From positions 114,759,833-114,823,832 of the forward strand of contig OW799233.1 in the NCBI GenBank assembly GCA_941918925.1: a stretch of 64,000 nucleotides of DNA, in the 5' to 3' direction. The translations under genes were made by a program, and so were the position numbers. This DNA comes from Phyto melanocephala. Lineage: Eukaryota > Arthropoda > Insecta > Diptera > Rhinophoridae. Under the pieces are notes generated by a model. That model did no database searches. It was given only the letters and a program-made list of their open reading frames with translations, and was not told the origin of the DNA. Positions 1 to 9,545 of this stretch are shown one piece after another. Positions within the stretch are counted from its first letter, which is position 1; each line of letters begins with the position of its first letter.

Positions 1-1071
1 TTCTTAAACGTTAAGCTTAGCTTGAGAAAATGTTAGATATGTTTTTAGGTACATAAAGAAGTTAAAGAAAAGAAAAAAATAAAAAAAAGAGTAATAAAGG
101 ATCCTATAACTTATTGTAAACCTACAGTCTTGGCTTATTTTGTTATTGTTTTTGTTAAGGTTTATGTATAGAAGAATATTTTCATGCCAAAATGCATGAT
201 GATGCAAATGATTACCATCTTTGGTTATTTTATTCTACTAATAATACCGAAAAAGAAACTCTTAAAGGAAGAAATAAAATGAAAAAAAAATCAGAAAAAA
301 CTCCATACACAGTAGAGTTTCTCGTAAGAAAACTTTTGTAGCTTAGTGAAGGCAAAATAAAGTTTGAAAATTTTCTCTTAAGTTGAAAGTATGTAATAAA
401 TTTTAGTAAAACTAGTATGAGCCATTTTTAATATTATTATTATTAACATTTATGTAAGTAAAGTTTTCTTAACAAACTTTTCTCTTGGTTTCAATCAGGC
501 GGTCTCAAGGTTAAGATCTTTCTTTATCTCTTATCGACATACATATGTGTTATAACGCCCGAATTGAATATTTGTCAACTCTACTTGTATGTTCATCGAA
601 CGGCTTAGAATTACTTAAATCGATATCCATTCGCAAAGCCCAATTGGTTTTGATTGTTATCAGTCTATGATTGCACCTAGTCCCTAATTTAGAATCACTA
701 TCTATGACATGTCGCCTGTACCCGGCATGCGTTACAATGTCATGTAAAATAAAATATTTGGTTACACTTACATATATTCTCTTTACAACGGGTCTTTTTG
801 ATACACAATATTTTTGGTAAATAGACTGAATAGTCATACGGTTTACAACTCGTAAAGAAGCACCTTAAGTTGTCCACGGGTGAGCATAAATTTTCAAAAG
901 GCGAACTGCGAAAAAAAAAATTTTGTTCGGACAAAGTTGAAATGAGTTCCATATCATGGAATGCATAATGAAATTGTAAATTCGTTATTAAAAAAAATTA
1001 AATGCCTTTATATACAAACGTATTTCATATGGTAGCTTTGATTTTCTGAAACAATTTTTCAAAAAGAATGA
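1..1071. other. AT-rich sequence, no assigned gene
   Basis: Plain AT-rich DNA without a recognised gene. The only unusual item is a 95-codon minus-strand frame at 550-837. Its amino-acid make-up is mixed (Cys, His, Trp, Asp and Arg all present) and not low-complexity, unlike most chance frames here. I recognise no family, and see no start context or splice context that would make it a gene. Confidence 0.5.
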
Positions 1072-1079
1072 ATCGTGAT

Positions 1080-2138
1080 TAGGGTGATCGATTATTCGAC
1101 TTTTTTAAGAAACCGGTTTTCAAATAGTTTGAAATTTAGAATTAAAAAAAACCGGTTGCTATTTTGAAAATTGAGAAAAAACCGGTTCGAATATATAAAA
1201 TATAATATTTGGAGAAAAAATTAAAAAATATTGTACAATAAGTTTATAATAAAAATTATATCTAAATATGAAATTTTTACAGTTTATAAACGTTTGGCTG
1301 CACAATAACGCAATAACTGCCATGAATGCAGTTGACTAATTTGGTTTTAATAAGTTGAATTTAAGGCCAAAGGTACTCTTTACAAGTAAAATAAATAAAT
1401 ACAATAAATTAATACATAAATAAATAAGACTTTTTATAAGGCTGTTATAAATTTTTGTAGCTCCTTCTGTACATTTTTTAAATGTTAAATAGATCTTTTA
1501 AACTAATATGTACTAACGTATTTTGTTTGAAATGATTTCAGTAATTTCAAATAGATTTTAAAGGCTAGGGAGAACATTTTTAAAATATCATTTTAAAATA
1601 TTTTCTTATACCCCTGACAGACATACAAATGTATGCATAAACTAGTTTGTTCGAGTTAAGTTAAGTTAACAGACACTTAATGCCATTAATTAAAATTAGG
1701 ATCTGGAAGGAGAGATTATTGGTTTTTCTTTATTGTAACTACACTTTTTATCTAAAAGTGATCGATCAGTTAATTTTATGCTTTAGTTACCTTTAAATTT
1801 TAACGTTAGGTTTATATCCTATAAAAAAATATTTAAGCTCAAATTTTTTTCTTATTTTACATTTGTTTTTTAAACAACAAAAAAATTTCTTACAATATTA
1901 TGGAAGAACATTTAATAGTTTTTATTTTCTGATTTTTTGAAACATTTCGCGTACCTAATATACTATGGTACGATTAGTTACAAAAATATATGAAAATAAT
2001 CTTTAAAAAAACCGGCTTTTTCGGATAAAAAAAACGGTGTATTCGATATTCGAAAAATCAACATTTAGAAAAAACCGCCAGCTGAAAGAGGAAAAAACCG
2101 GATTTTCCACCGGTTGTAAAACCGAGTCGATCACCCTA
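1080..2138. mobile_element. Non-autonomous hAT-type DNA transposon with exact 8-bp TSD
   Basis: The element starts TAGGGTGATCGA and ends with the exact reverse complement TCGATCACCCTA. It is flanked on both sides by the same 8 bases, ATCGTGAT (1072-1079 and 2139-2146). Eight-base target duplications together with short terminal inverted repeats starting (C/T)AGGG are the hallmark of the hAT superfamily. The 1059-bp interior encodes no transposase. Near both ends the motif AAACCGGTT and variants recur (about 1111, 1150, 1178 on the left; 2010, 2076, 2095, 2110 on the right). Subterminal repeats of this kind bind transposase in hAT elements, so these are inferred binding sites. The perfect TSD suggests a fairly recent insertion; mobilisation would need a transposase from elsewhere. 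Confidence 0.9.
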
Positions 2139-2146
2139 ATCGTGAT

Positions 2147-2590
2147 GCAGAAAACTTTATTCGGATAAATATTTTGTTCGAAACAAATGGGTGAATTCAC
2201 CTTTAATCCAAACACTTTAGTGATGGCACCTGCGCTTTATTTATATTAATTGCGATTCACTTCGAAAAATCAGTCGATGTACTTAATTGGTGTTCGTGGC
2301 AAAATATTCTTTCGGTTTTTCATTTTTTTTTTTTTCAAATGACATCTAACCGATTAACATACCCTGTATGACCTTCAAATTCGTTGCGTTCACAGTATGG
2401 TAAACAAATATAAACTTTTATTTGAGACACTTTGTATAACATATGTACTATAGATTAAGGAGCTGCAATAAATTTGGAGTTTGTAGAATCTCTAGAGAAA
2501 ATGAACAATTTTTTCGCATCTTTGCAACATAATGGGTGTTATAAAGTTTATTTATTTATTTTTAAAAATTCTTCTCAAAATCTTGTATTA
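2147..2590. other. AT-rich sequence, nothing recognised
   Basis: No coding or RNA signal. A 93-codon plus-strand frame beginning at 2474 runs through the following MITE and is judged accidental. Confidence 0.5.
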
Positions 2591-2904
2591 CTAAAGGCTA
2601 TAATACACGGCATGTTTTTTACATCTGACTTTAAAATTTGTGAGACATATGTAAATCTACATGTCTGTCAAAATTGTACTTTTACGCTGACTGCTTTGCA
2701 GCAGCAGATATTTCTGCCAACGACTGATGTCACATATTTTTACAGAAGAAAATAGAGCGCACTCTAATTAAAATTTTGTCAGATGTCTCAACACATGTGT
2801 TTTTACAGAAGTAATGCTTTAAAGGTAACACACGTCATGTTTGTATTAGCAGTGGAGAATTTGACAAGTCAGATGTAAAAAACATGCCGTGTATTAGCTC
2901 CTTA
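2591..2904. mobile_element. MITE with 30-bp perfect terminal inverted repeats, copy 1
   Basis: The arm at 2601-2630 (TAATACACGGCATG..) and the arm at 2867-2896 are exact reverse complements over 30 bases. A second copy of the whole unit, arms and interior, lies at 48131-48415. The interior holds more CATGT..ACA and GACATATGT motifs in both orientations, as in foldback-type MITEs. No protein is encoded. The outermost bases look like (A)AAGGAGCT; the target duplication is not clear, so the superfamily is left open. Confidence 0.8.
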
Positions 2905-2929
2905 AGTGATACATCTCTAGTTTTTATTA

Positions 2930-3098
2930 GGTTAGGTTAGGTAGAACAGGCAGCTGTTGTGCAGCTCACTTGGGTTCAATTTATTGATCCCATTGTGATA
3001 CCTGAATAGAAAAGTAAGAATGGCGGGAATCGAACCCGCAACCCCCAAACTAGCAGACCAGCACACTACTGACTAAATAGTCCACCGGGGCACCCCTT
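2930..3098 (-). mobile_element. tRNA-derived SINE with 10-bp TSD
   Basis: Read on the minus strand, the unit begins GGTGCCCCGGTGGAC and carries a tRNA-like head. An A-box-like TAGTCAGTAGTG is followed by an exact RNA polymerase III B box, GGTTCGATTCC (plus-strand 3026-3036), inside a T-arm-like CGGG..CCCG stem. The unit ends in a TAACCTAACC repeat tail. The identical 10 bases GTTTTTATTA flank it at 2920-2929 and 3099-3108, as expected of a LINE-driven insertion. It is 169 bp long. It is not an intact tRNA gene, because there is no matching acceptor stem and the body is too long. Confidence 0.88.
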
Positions 3099-3171
3099 GT
3101 TTTTATTAAATTGTACTAAAAAAAAATAGAACGAATTTTATTGTTTGAATTTAAAATCGCAAAACATATAG

Positions 3172-3918
3172 ATCAAGGCATATCCATAAGGTATATGCAT
3201 CGCGGCAACAAACACAACAATAAAAAACACATGTATTTTGTTTTTGTATATGTGCCGGCATAAGTCAAACAATTTTTTTTATTTTCTTCTCAAATTTGAA
3301 CAACTTTTAAAAAACTTTATAGCGAAAACTTTTAATTCACGGTTTTGTATTTTTTAACACGCTTTAAACCAACTGAATCTGCGAATTATTTATTGTACAA
3401 TAAAATTTAAAAAATTAAGTTTGACAACTGCAGGCATGACTTTTAAAAAAAGTTGGTAATGCTAAGGCGAATTCATACAGGTGCACTTATGAGCACATGA
3501 TGATGGGGAAACATAATGTCTAAATTTGTTGAATTCTCCTTTATTCTATTTATTAATGCAGAAATGGAAGATTAGATTTTGGATTCCGAATTAAACATTT
3601 AACTTAATTGTGCTTTTTATGATAATAAATTTACCAAATTTATGTATATTTGTTGTGCTTGCACAATTTATAATGTGCTTCACAAGCACATATCCTTTTT
3701 TTAATAAAATTTTATTGATAAAACATACAAAAACAACTTTTCCATCCTTGTTATACAAACTGACCTTGAAAGAAAAAATCCCCTAAAAATTTGCTTTGTT
3801 GTATCAATTCGCCGTTGCATATACCTGTATGAATATGCCTTGGTAACGCTTTTAAAATGTATTTAAAAAAAAAACAGTCAGCTGATTGGATACGAGTACC
3901 TTATGGATATGCCTTGAT
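3172..3918. mobile_element. 747-bp element with 22-bp terminal inverted repeats
   Basis: The left end (3172-3193, ATCAAGGCATATCCATAAGG..) is the exact reverse complement of 3897-3918. The bases ATAG flank both ends (3168-3171 and 3919-3922), a possible 4-bp target duplication. Related half-sites occur inside: an inverted one at about 3815-3845 that matches a longer stretch of the left end, and a direct one at about 3463-3490. No transposase frame is present and the interior is AT-rich. I do not recognise the family. The subterminal copies suggest that the element has extended or rearranged ends. Confidence 0.75.
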
Positions 3919-3922
3919 ATAG

Positions 3923-6711
3923 ATCTTCTAACACAACCTTATCAATCAAAACACTTTGATGGAAACAAAATCTTGCAAAATGTCACAAAACTATAGTTTT
4001 TGAGAAAGATTTCAAATTCATTCTATTTCATTTCGGTGCAATGTGAATGCATTATTAGGATTTTTATCGAATTTCTTTTAAGTTTTAAAATACTTAAGTC
4101 TAAATCTAGACAAGATCCATTTTGTAAAAAGTAAAAATTGCTAAAAGAGCTTCAAAAATCAATAAAAAGTAATAAAGATTATAAATAGATGTTTGGTTAA
4201 TTGGACTTAGCAACTAATGCGATAAATTATGAAATCCAAGTATAGCTTATCATCGTTTATGAAGTAAAAATTGTGTCATGCATAATTGCTTTCGGAAGCA
4301 GGCAGATAAGTAAGTGCCTACCAACATTTTTTTTTTGTTAGCTGTACACATCTTTTTCGCTTACCGTATTGCTTACACAGAATTGCAAAAATTGTTTGCG
4401 TACGCTTATTATTTCTGTAGTAGAAAACAGAAGACAAATTCATTTTAAAATTATTTTTTTATTTTATTTCTTCCTTGCTGCTACCTTCTTCAGCAGTGCG
4501 TAGGGGAAAGCCACGATTAGGCTGATCTTGGTAAGGATGAAATAAGCGCTTGTTACGAAGTATAACATGGCATATAAAAATTATGCCTTCTACTAGTGCT
4601 TTTGGAAAAGCACTAAGCAAATGATTCAGGTAGCGCTTTTTTTGTAATAAAGTTTTTTGCTACTATTTTTTAAATTGTACCAATACCCATTAAAAGTACT
4701 GTCTTTAAACTTATATTTAGTACTAGAAGTATATGATTTACATAAGTACATGCAAATGTATATTTTTAAATATTTATGTGTAAATAATAGTTGTGTGCAT
4801 TTAGAGAGAAATACTTATTTCTTCGTTGTATCTACTTATTGTTGTTGTTGTTGATGTTGCTGCTGCTTAGCAACCTACCTACCTCACTTTGTAAATAAAT
4901 AAGTACATATTTACATATACAAATATGTATGTATTTATGTATGTACATATGTAGATGAGCAACTACCTACCAACTTACCAACTGGAGGCTAAGAGAAGCT
5001 GCGACTTTAGCATAAACTTTCTTGTTGTTTTAATTTTTTCTTTTACAAACTTGGCTACAATACATTTCGTACTAAAAAAGATGCAAAAAAATTACTAAAA
5101 GTTTTCCTTGCAGATATATTTCTTATGCTTCTTGGAAAAAGTATCTTATGGGTTTCTATTTTATTTATATGTACATACATAAATATATTTTTTTGCTTTT
5201 CTATGTTTCTTTTTCCACTTGAGTTTAACTCAAGTATATCATTATGATTTTTTGTTGTTACTAGTGTTGGGGATGCTGCCGCAACAGTATTTTCCTTGAA
5301 AGAAAAATTTCCATATAACCACAGGTAACCTCTACTCGGTTGATTTTTCTCAAGTTTTTTTTTAATAAATGTTTCAGGTCTTTTTGCTACTTTTTGTTTG
5401 TGAATTCATACTTTATAATGTGCCAGAGATGCCGTTGAAAATTTTCTTTAATTTTTGTTATTGGTCTGCTGTGGTTGCAGTTTTTTCTTGTCATGTCTTG
5501 AGGGAGTATTTTTTTTTTGCTTTGCAAAACAAAAAAAAAGCAACATAAAGAAATGAAATGCAACTAACTGCACTAATATGCATTTTACTCTTACGATGTA
5601 TGTATGTACATATGTATGTCTAACAATATATTCGTTGAACTTTTTTTACAGTATTTTTCTTTTTTGCCTGTTGTAAATGAAAAAAAAAAAAAAATGCTTT
5701 GGAAAATTTATCACAAAAAAAACTGTAGATACAAACATTTAATAATTTATGCTTACATATGTACATACATTCATACATAAAATCGTATGTAGAAATAATA
5801 ATGTAGAAATGTTATAAATCATTGATTTTAGCAAAAAAAAATTAAAAATGTCTGTGGAAAAGAAAAAAAAATCTAAAGATATGCAAAGCCCGGACTAAAG
5901 ACCTAAAAACAATCGCTATCGCACTCGCTGTATGCTCCTGCTCGTGTGTCTATAAACGACTAGTTTGTTAAATGCATGTGGCAACACAGTATTAAATTTC
6001 AAAATACTATTGCCACAAACTTACACAAATAAATACTTCATTTGTACGCTCAAAACGTTGACAACATCAAATGTGTTAAAATAAATTTTATGCTAGTTTT
6101 GATAAAATATCTTGAGGAAACTTTGCTCATATTTTGCAGTTGCTGTCATTGCCCTCATTTTGTTGTTATTGCTTGAATTTTTTCGATGAATGCCGTTAGC
6201 AACATTATTTTTTAAGCGTAATAGTCTATTATTAAAAATTCGTTAAAATGTTTATTAAATTTGTAAATTTGTAAATTCAAAAATTTTTAAAAATAATAAA
6301 CAGAGCAAAAATATAAAAATAAAAAAAAATTTGTAAATAATTTTTTAAATAAAAATTTAAAAGAAGAGGAAAGATATGATATTTTTTTTTTTAGAATTTT
6401 TTTAAACATTGTTGGAAATAAAAAGTGGAAATTAATTAACTATGTTCTATAAACATCAACACTTTTTTTAAAATTTTAACATAATAAATAAAATAAAGTA
6501 ATTTTTCGAAATTTTTTTGTACGCATGGTGTTATTATAAAAGGTGATTGCATTTCGGAGAGAATATTTTGAAAAAAAATTTTATATGAAGTTTGTCAACT
6601 GAGAACTAGGGGGAAAAGATAAAATATATAAAATTTTGACATTTCGAAAAAAAACAGTTCAACATTTTGCGAAACAAAGAGTTACAACAATTGCTTTGTT
6701 TTGTACATATC
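3923..6711. other. AT-rich intergenic or intronic sequence
   Basis: No gene or complete mobile element recognised. It contains scattered GTAT/TACATA runs (about 4920-4960, 5595-5622, 5757-5790), a TTGTTG/CTGCTG stretch near 4840-4870, and a small hairpin at 4594-4613 (AGTGCTTTT, 2-base loop, AAAAGCACT). Confidence 0.5.
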
Positions 6712-7323
6712 GGGTTTTTCAATAAGAGCGCTACAAAAGTGTTTTTTTAATCAAACAAAAACGGTTTTGGATATCAATGAAATTCTTTATTCCTGTGAAA
6801 GTACGTTCGATGCCATTATGTATTGAACTCGATTTCTTTTGCATGGCCACCACGGTCACGCTTGCAGAAGTCCAAACGCTGAACCCAATTTTCGGCGGTT
6901 TTCAAGTATAAATATGGCGATATTGCTGCAATTTTACGTTCGATATTCGTACGAAGTTAATCAATCGTTGCTGGCTTGTTGGCATAGACCATAGACTTGA
7001 CGTAGCCCCACTGTAAATAGGCTAACGGCGTCAAATCGCACGACTAAGGCGGCCAATCGACTGGAAAATTTCGTGAAATAACACGTTCTCCCAACTTGGT
7101 TTGCAATAAATTGATTGTGACATTCGCTATGTGGCTTGTGGCGCCGTCCTGTTGGAACCACATGTCCTCCAAGTCCATATCATCCAATTGTGGCCAAAAA
7201 TATTCTGTTATCATTGAACGGTATCGATTCCCATTCTAAGTAACGTGCCGGTCTTGATCATCACGGAAAAAGTACGTCCCAATGATGCCGCCAGACTTTT
7301 GTAGTGTGCCTGTTGAAAAACCC
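6712..7323 (-). mobile_element. Internally deleted DD41D (rosa-like) Tc1/mariner element, copy A
   Basis: The ends are inverted repeats: GGGTTTTTCAATAAGAGC.. on the left, and on the right the reverse complement of GGGTTTTTCAACAGGCAC.., both running into CTACAAAAG. TA lies two bases outside GGG at both ends. On the minus strand the C-terminal half of a transposase is readable: WFQQDGATSH, then WPP(stop)SCDLTPLAY, then a VQRLDFCKRDRGGHAKEIEF tail. The spacing from the QQD aspartate to the LAY position is 41 residues, which defines the DD41D family. That last catalytic Asp is replaced (Ala), and there are stops, so this copy is dead. The N-terminal half and first catalytic Asp are missing. Confidence 0.88.
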
Positions 7324-8485
7324 TTTACTATGATGAATTAATTTTGCACCCATTTTGTTTGTTTTGTATACAAACTTATTAGAGTAACCAAGAATATAAC
7401 TTTTCAGCGAAAATTCTCATTACAAAATAATGAGTTGAATATACTAAAAAAAAAACAGTTTTTTACTACTTACAATTTGGCATCTAAAACTATTATTTTA
7501 GCACGGCGATGTCATTAGAGGCAAGTTCTTACCAAGCTCTATTACAAATAGCGATTTAAATAAGTTCTTACCGTCCTCGCTTACAAATAGGTACTCATAT
7601 GAGTACTTATTATGGTAGCTCATAAATAGGAACTTAAATAGGTACTTTCTTTTATAGCAATAATTAAGTACTTGATTTAAGTATCCTAAATAACCCATTA
7701 ATAATATGGAGTTACAGAAATCATTTAGCTCTTTTTATGACAAAAATTCGGTTTGATTATTCTGCGAAACGTTAATTTAATATTTAAATATCAGTGAGCA
7801 GAAATGTTATTCAAATAACGAGCTTTTTCTATTTGTTTGGATTTCATTTACATCACTAAAAAACACAACTCAAAAAATCACAATTAATTTCAAACTTTTT
7901 CATTAATTTATTAATTATTTATTATTTTACGAATCCTTCTAAATTAATATTATATACATACATTATACATTTTTAGTTTAACAAATTAACACCGATTGTT
8001 GCTTTTAATAATTTTCACATCATTTAACTGTACAGAACGTAAAAACTTTTTATTTTTTTAAATTTGTTTATAAATAATTTTCATATTGTTAATTCTTCTT
8101 AATTGTTTATACTTTTCCTAAAGAAGCTACCCAATGAGGTAGTGAAATATTGGAAGACAAAATTAAAACTATTTTTTATAAAAAAAAGCTCAAAAAACAA
8201 CTATTGATATAAAATTGAAAAAATATAAATTATGTTTTTAAATATGTTTTTAATATAAATTTTTTCCGTCAAAATTTGTTTTTAAGAATGTTTTTCTATA
8301 AATGGATTTCCTCTAAGCAATATTTAAATAAAACCTATGAATTAAACATTTTGCATTAATAGAAAATTTGTTTTAAATTTAAAATTATCTGATGTTTTCT
8401 ATATAACGGTAATTTATTTTACAAATCGAAACTAATCGATATTTTTTATAGACCCAATTTTTCAGGAGCTTTTCATAAATCAATT
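7324..8485. other. AT-rich sequence with a cluster of AAATAGGTACTTA-like words
   Basis: No gene. At about 7540-7690 the word AAATAG(G/C)(T/A)ACTTA recurs several times, including a palindrome AGTACTCATATGAGTACT at 7602-7619 or close to it. The rest is featureless AT-rich DNA. Confidence 0.45.
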
Positions 8486-8599
8486 GCCGTATTCACAAAA
8501 AAATATTTTAAGCCTTAATAAAATAATATTATATTATTATTTATACGAAATTTAAATATAACAATTTAATTAATCTAAAATATTTTTTATGAATACGCC
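8486..8599. mobile_element. Palindromic MITE, family of 11700-11816, degenerate copy
   Basis: Left end GCCGTATTCACAAAAAAATA and right end AAAATATTTTTTATGAATAC are inverted repeats of each other. They match the ends of the better preserved copy at 11700-11816. The centre differs and is AT-rich. There is no coding capacity. Confidence 0.65.
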
Positions 8600-8626
8600 A
8601 GTAAGAAATTATTGAGATTTATCTAT

Positions 8627-9545
8627 CATACTCTTCACACAGTGAAAAAGGATATAACGACGGCTTACTTCCTCAACCTCGTAACTTAAAAAATACAACT
8701 CTTTAGGAGAGAAAGAAACGGTTCATTTTTTTATACTTTGGTGTTTGGTTAAAAGTTAAAATGCAATTATTAAGGAATTTATTACATTTATGTATATAAG
8801 TAGTAATAATATAAGTTGTTGCAGTAATGGAACACAAAAATAGAAATCGTTTGATATGAAAAAGTCAAAACCATATTTTTTTAAGATACGAGGTTGAGGA
8901 AGTAAGGCATCGATATATAGGTTTGTCATTCCGTGTGAAATTTCTACAATTTTCATTTCCGACCCCATAAAGTATAAATTTTCTGAAAGCTTTTGAATCG
9001 GGTAGTCGATTAAGCTCTGTCAGTCTGTCCGTGTGTCCACGACAACAACAACATACAACAGCAACACTCATACATACAAACGTGGTATACTGGTTAGAGT
9101 AAACGTGGCATCGAATCTCAGCTGAGCCTAAAAAAATTTTCTTTTTATTTATTTTCTATTTTATATATTTATATTTTTTATTATTTTTTTAATTTTTTTT
9201 AATTTCTTTTTTTTGTTTTTTTTTTTTATTTTTTTTTTATTTTTTTTTAATTTTTTTTGTTTTTATTTATTTTTTTATATTAGTTTTTTATTTTTTTATA
9301 TTTCTTATTTATTTTATTATTTTTTTTTTAATTTTCTTTAATATTTTTTTTAACATACGTACGTAAATTTATGATTTTACAATGGGATGTTTTTTTATGT
9401 ACATATGTACGTATGTACGTATGTACGTATGTATGTACATATTCATATATGAGATGAATGGTGATACCAACTAATGTTATTGCATGACTACACGTTGTGA
9501 AGGGTATATAAGATTCGACAAGGCCAAATATAGCACTTTTACTTA
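8627..9545 (+). mobile_element. DINE-1-like (Helentron-related) element, copy 1, carrying a nested MITE
   Basis: The 5' end (TATACTCTTCACACAGTGAA, a mutated TATACCC start) and the GTTTGTCATTCCGTG block are separated by a nested MITE (8656-8911). After that come GACCCCATAAAGTATA, a short GTCTGTCC run, the conserved TATACTGGTTAGAG..CATCGAATC block, a long T/A-rich tract and the 3' end GGGTATATAAGATTCGAC..ACTTA. Compared with the other copies it lacks the middle segment (about 200 bp after GTCCGTGTGT). INE-1/DINE-1 elements are Helentron-derived non-coding repeats of flies; assignment rests on these conserved blocks. Confidence 0.82.
8656..8911. mobile_element. MITE nested inside DINE copy 1
   Basis: A roughly 250-bp insertion interrupts the DINE-1 5' hairpin. 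Its ends are inverted repeats: CGACGGCTTACTTCCTCAAC.. on the left, and on the right the reverse complement of CGATGCCTTACTTCCTCAAC.., matching over about 27 bases with 2 differences. The host sequence AGGGTATATATAGG, intact in the other copies, is split so that ATATA-type bases lie on both sides. This is consistent with a short TA-containing target duplication. No coding sequence inside. No other copy is in the window. Confidence 0.82.

Noticed and set aside
2455..2904. TTAAGGAGCT at 2455 inverted to AGCTCCTTAA at 2895, suggesting a TTAA-targeting element
   Set aside because: The left end of the element is better placed at about 2591 by comparison with the second copy, and the TTAA is not flanking both copies.
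3026..3098. Possible tRNA gene (B box and T-arm)
   Set aside because: No acceptor stem or anticodon arm pairs properly, and the unit is bounded by target duplications as a SINE.
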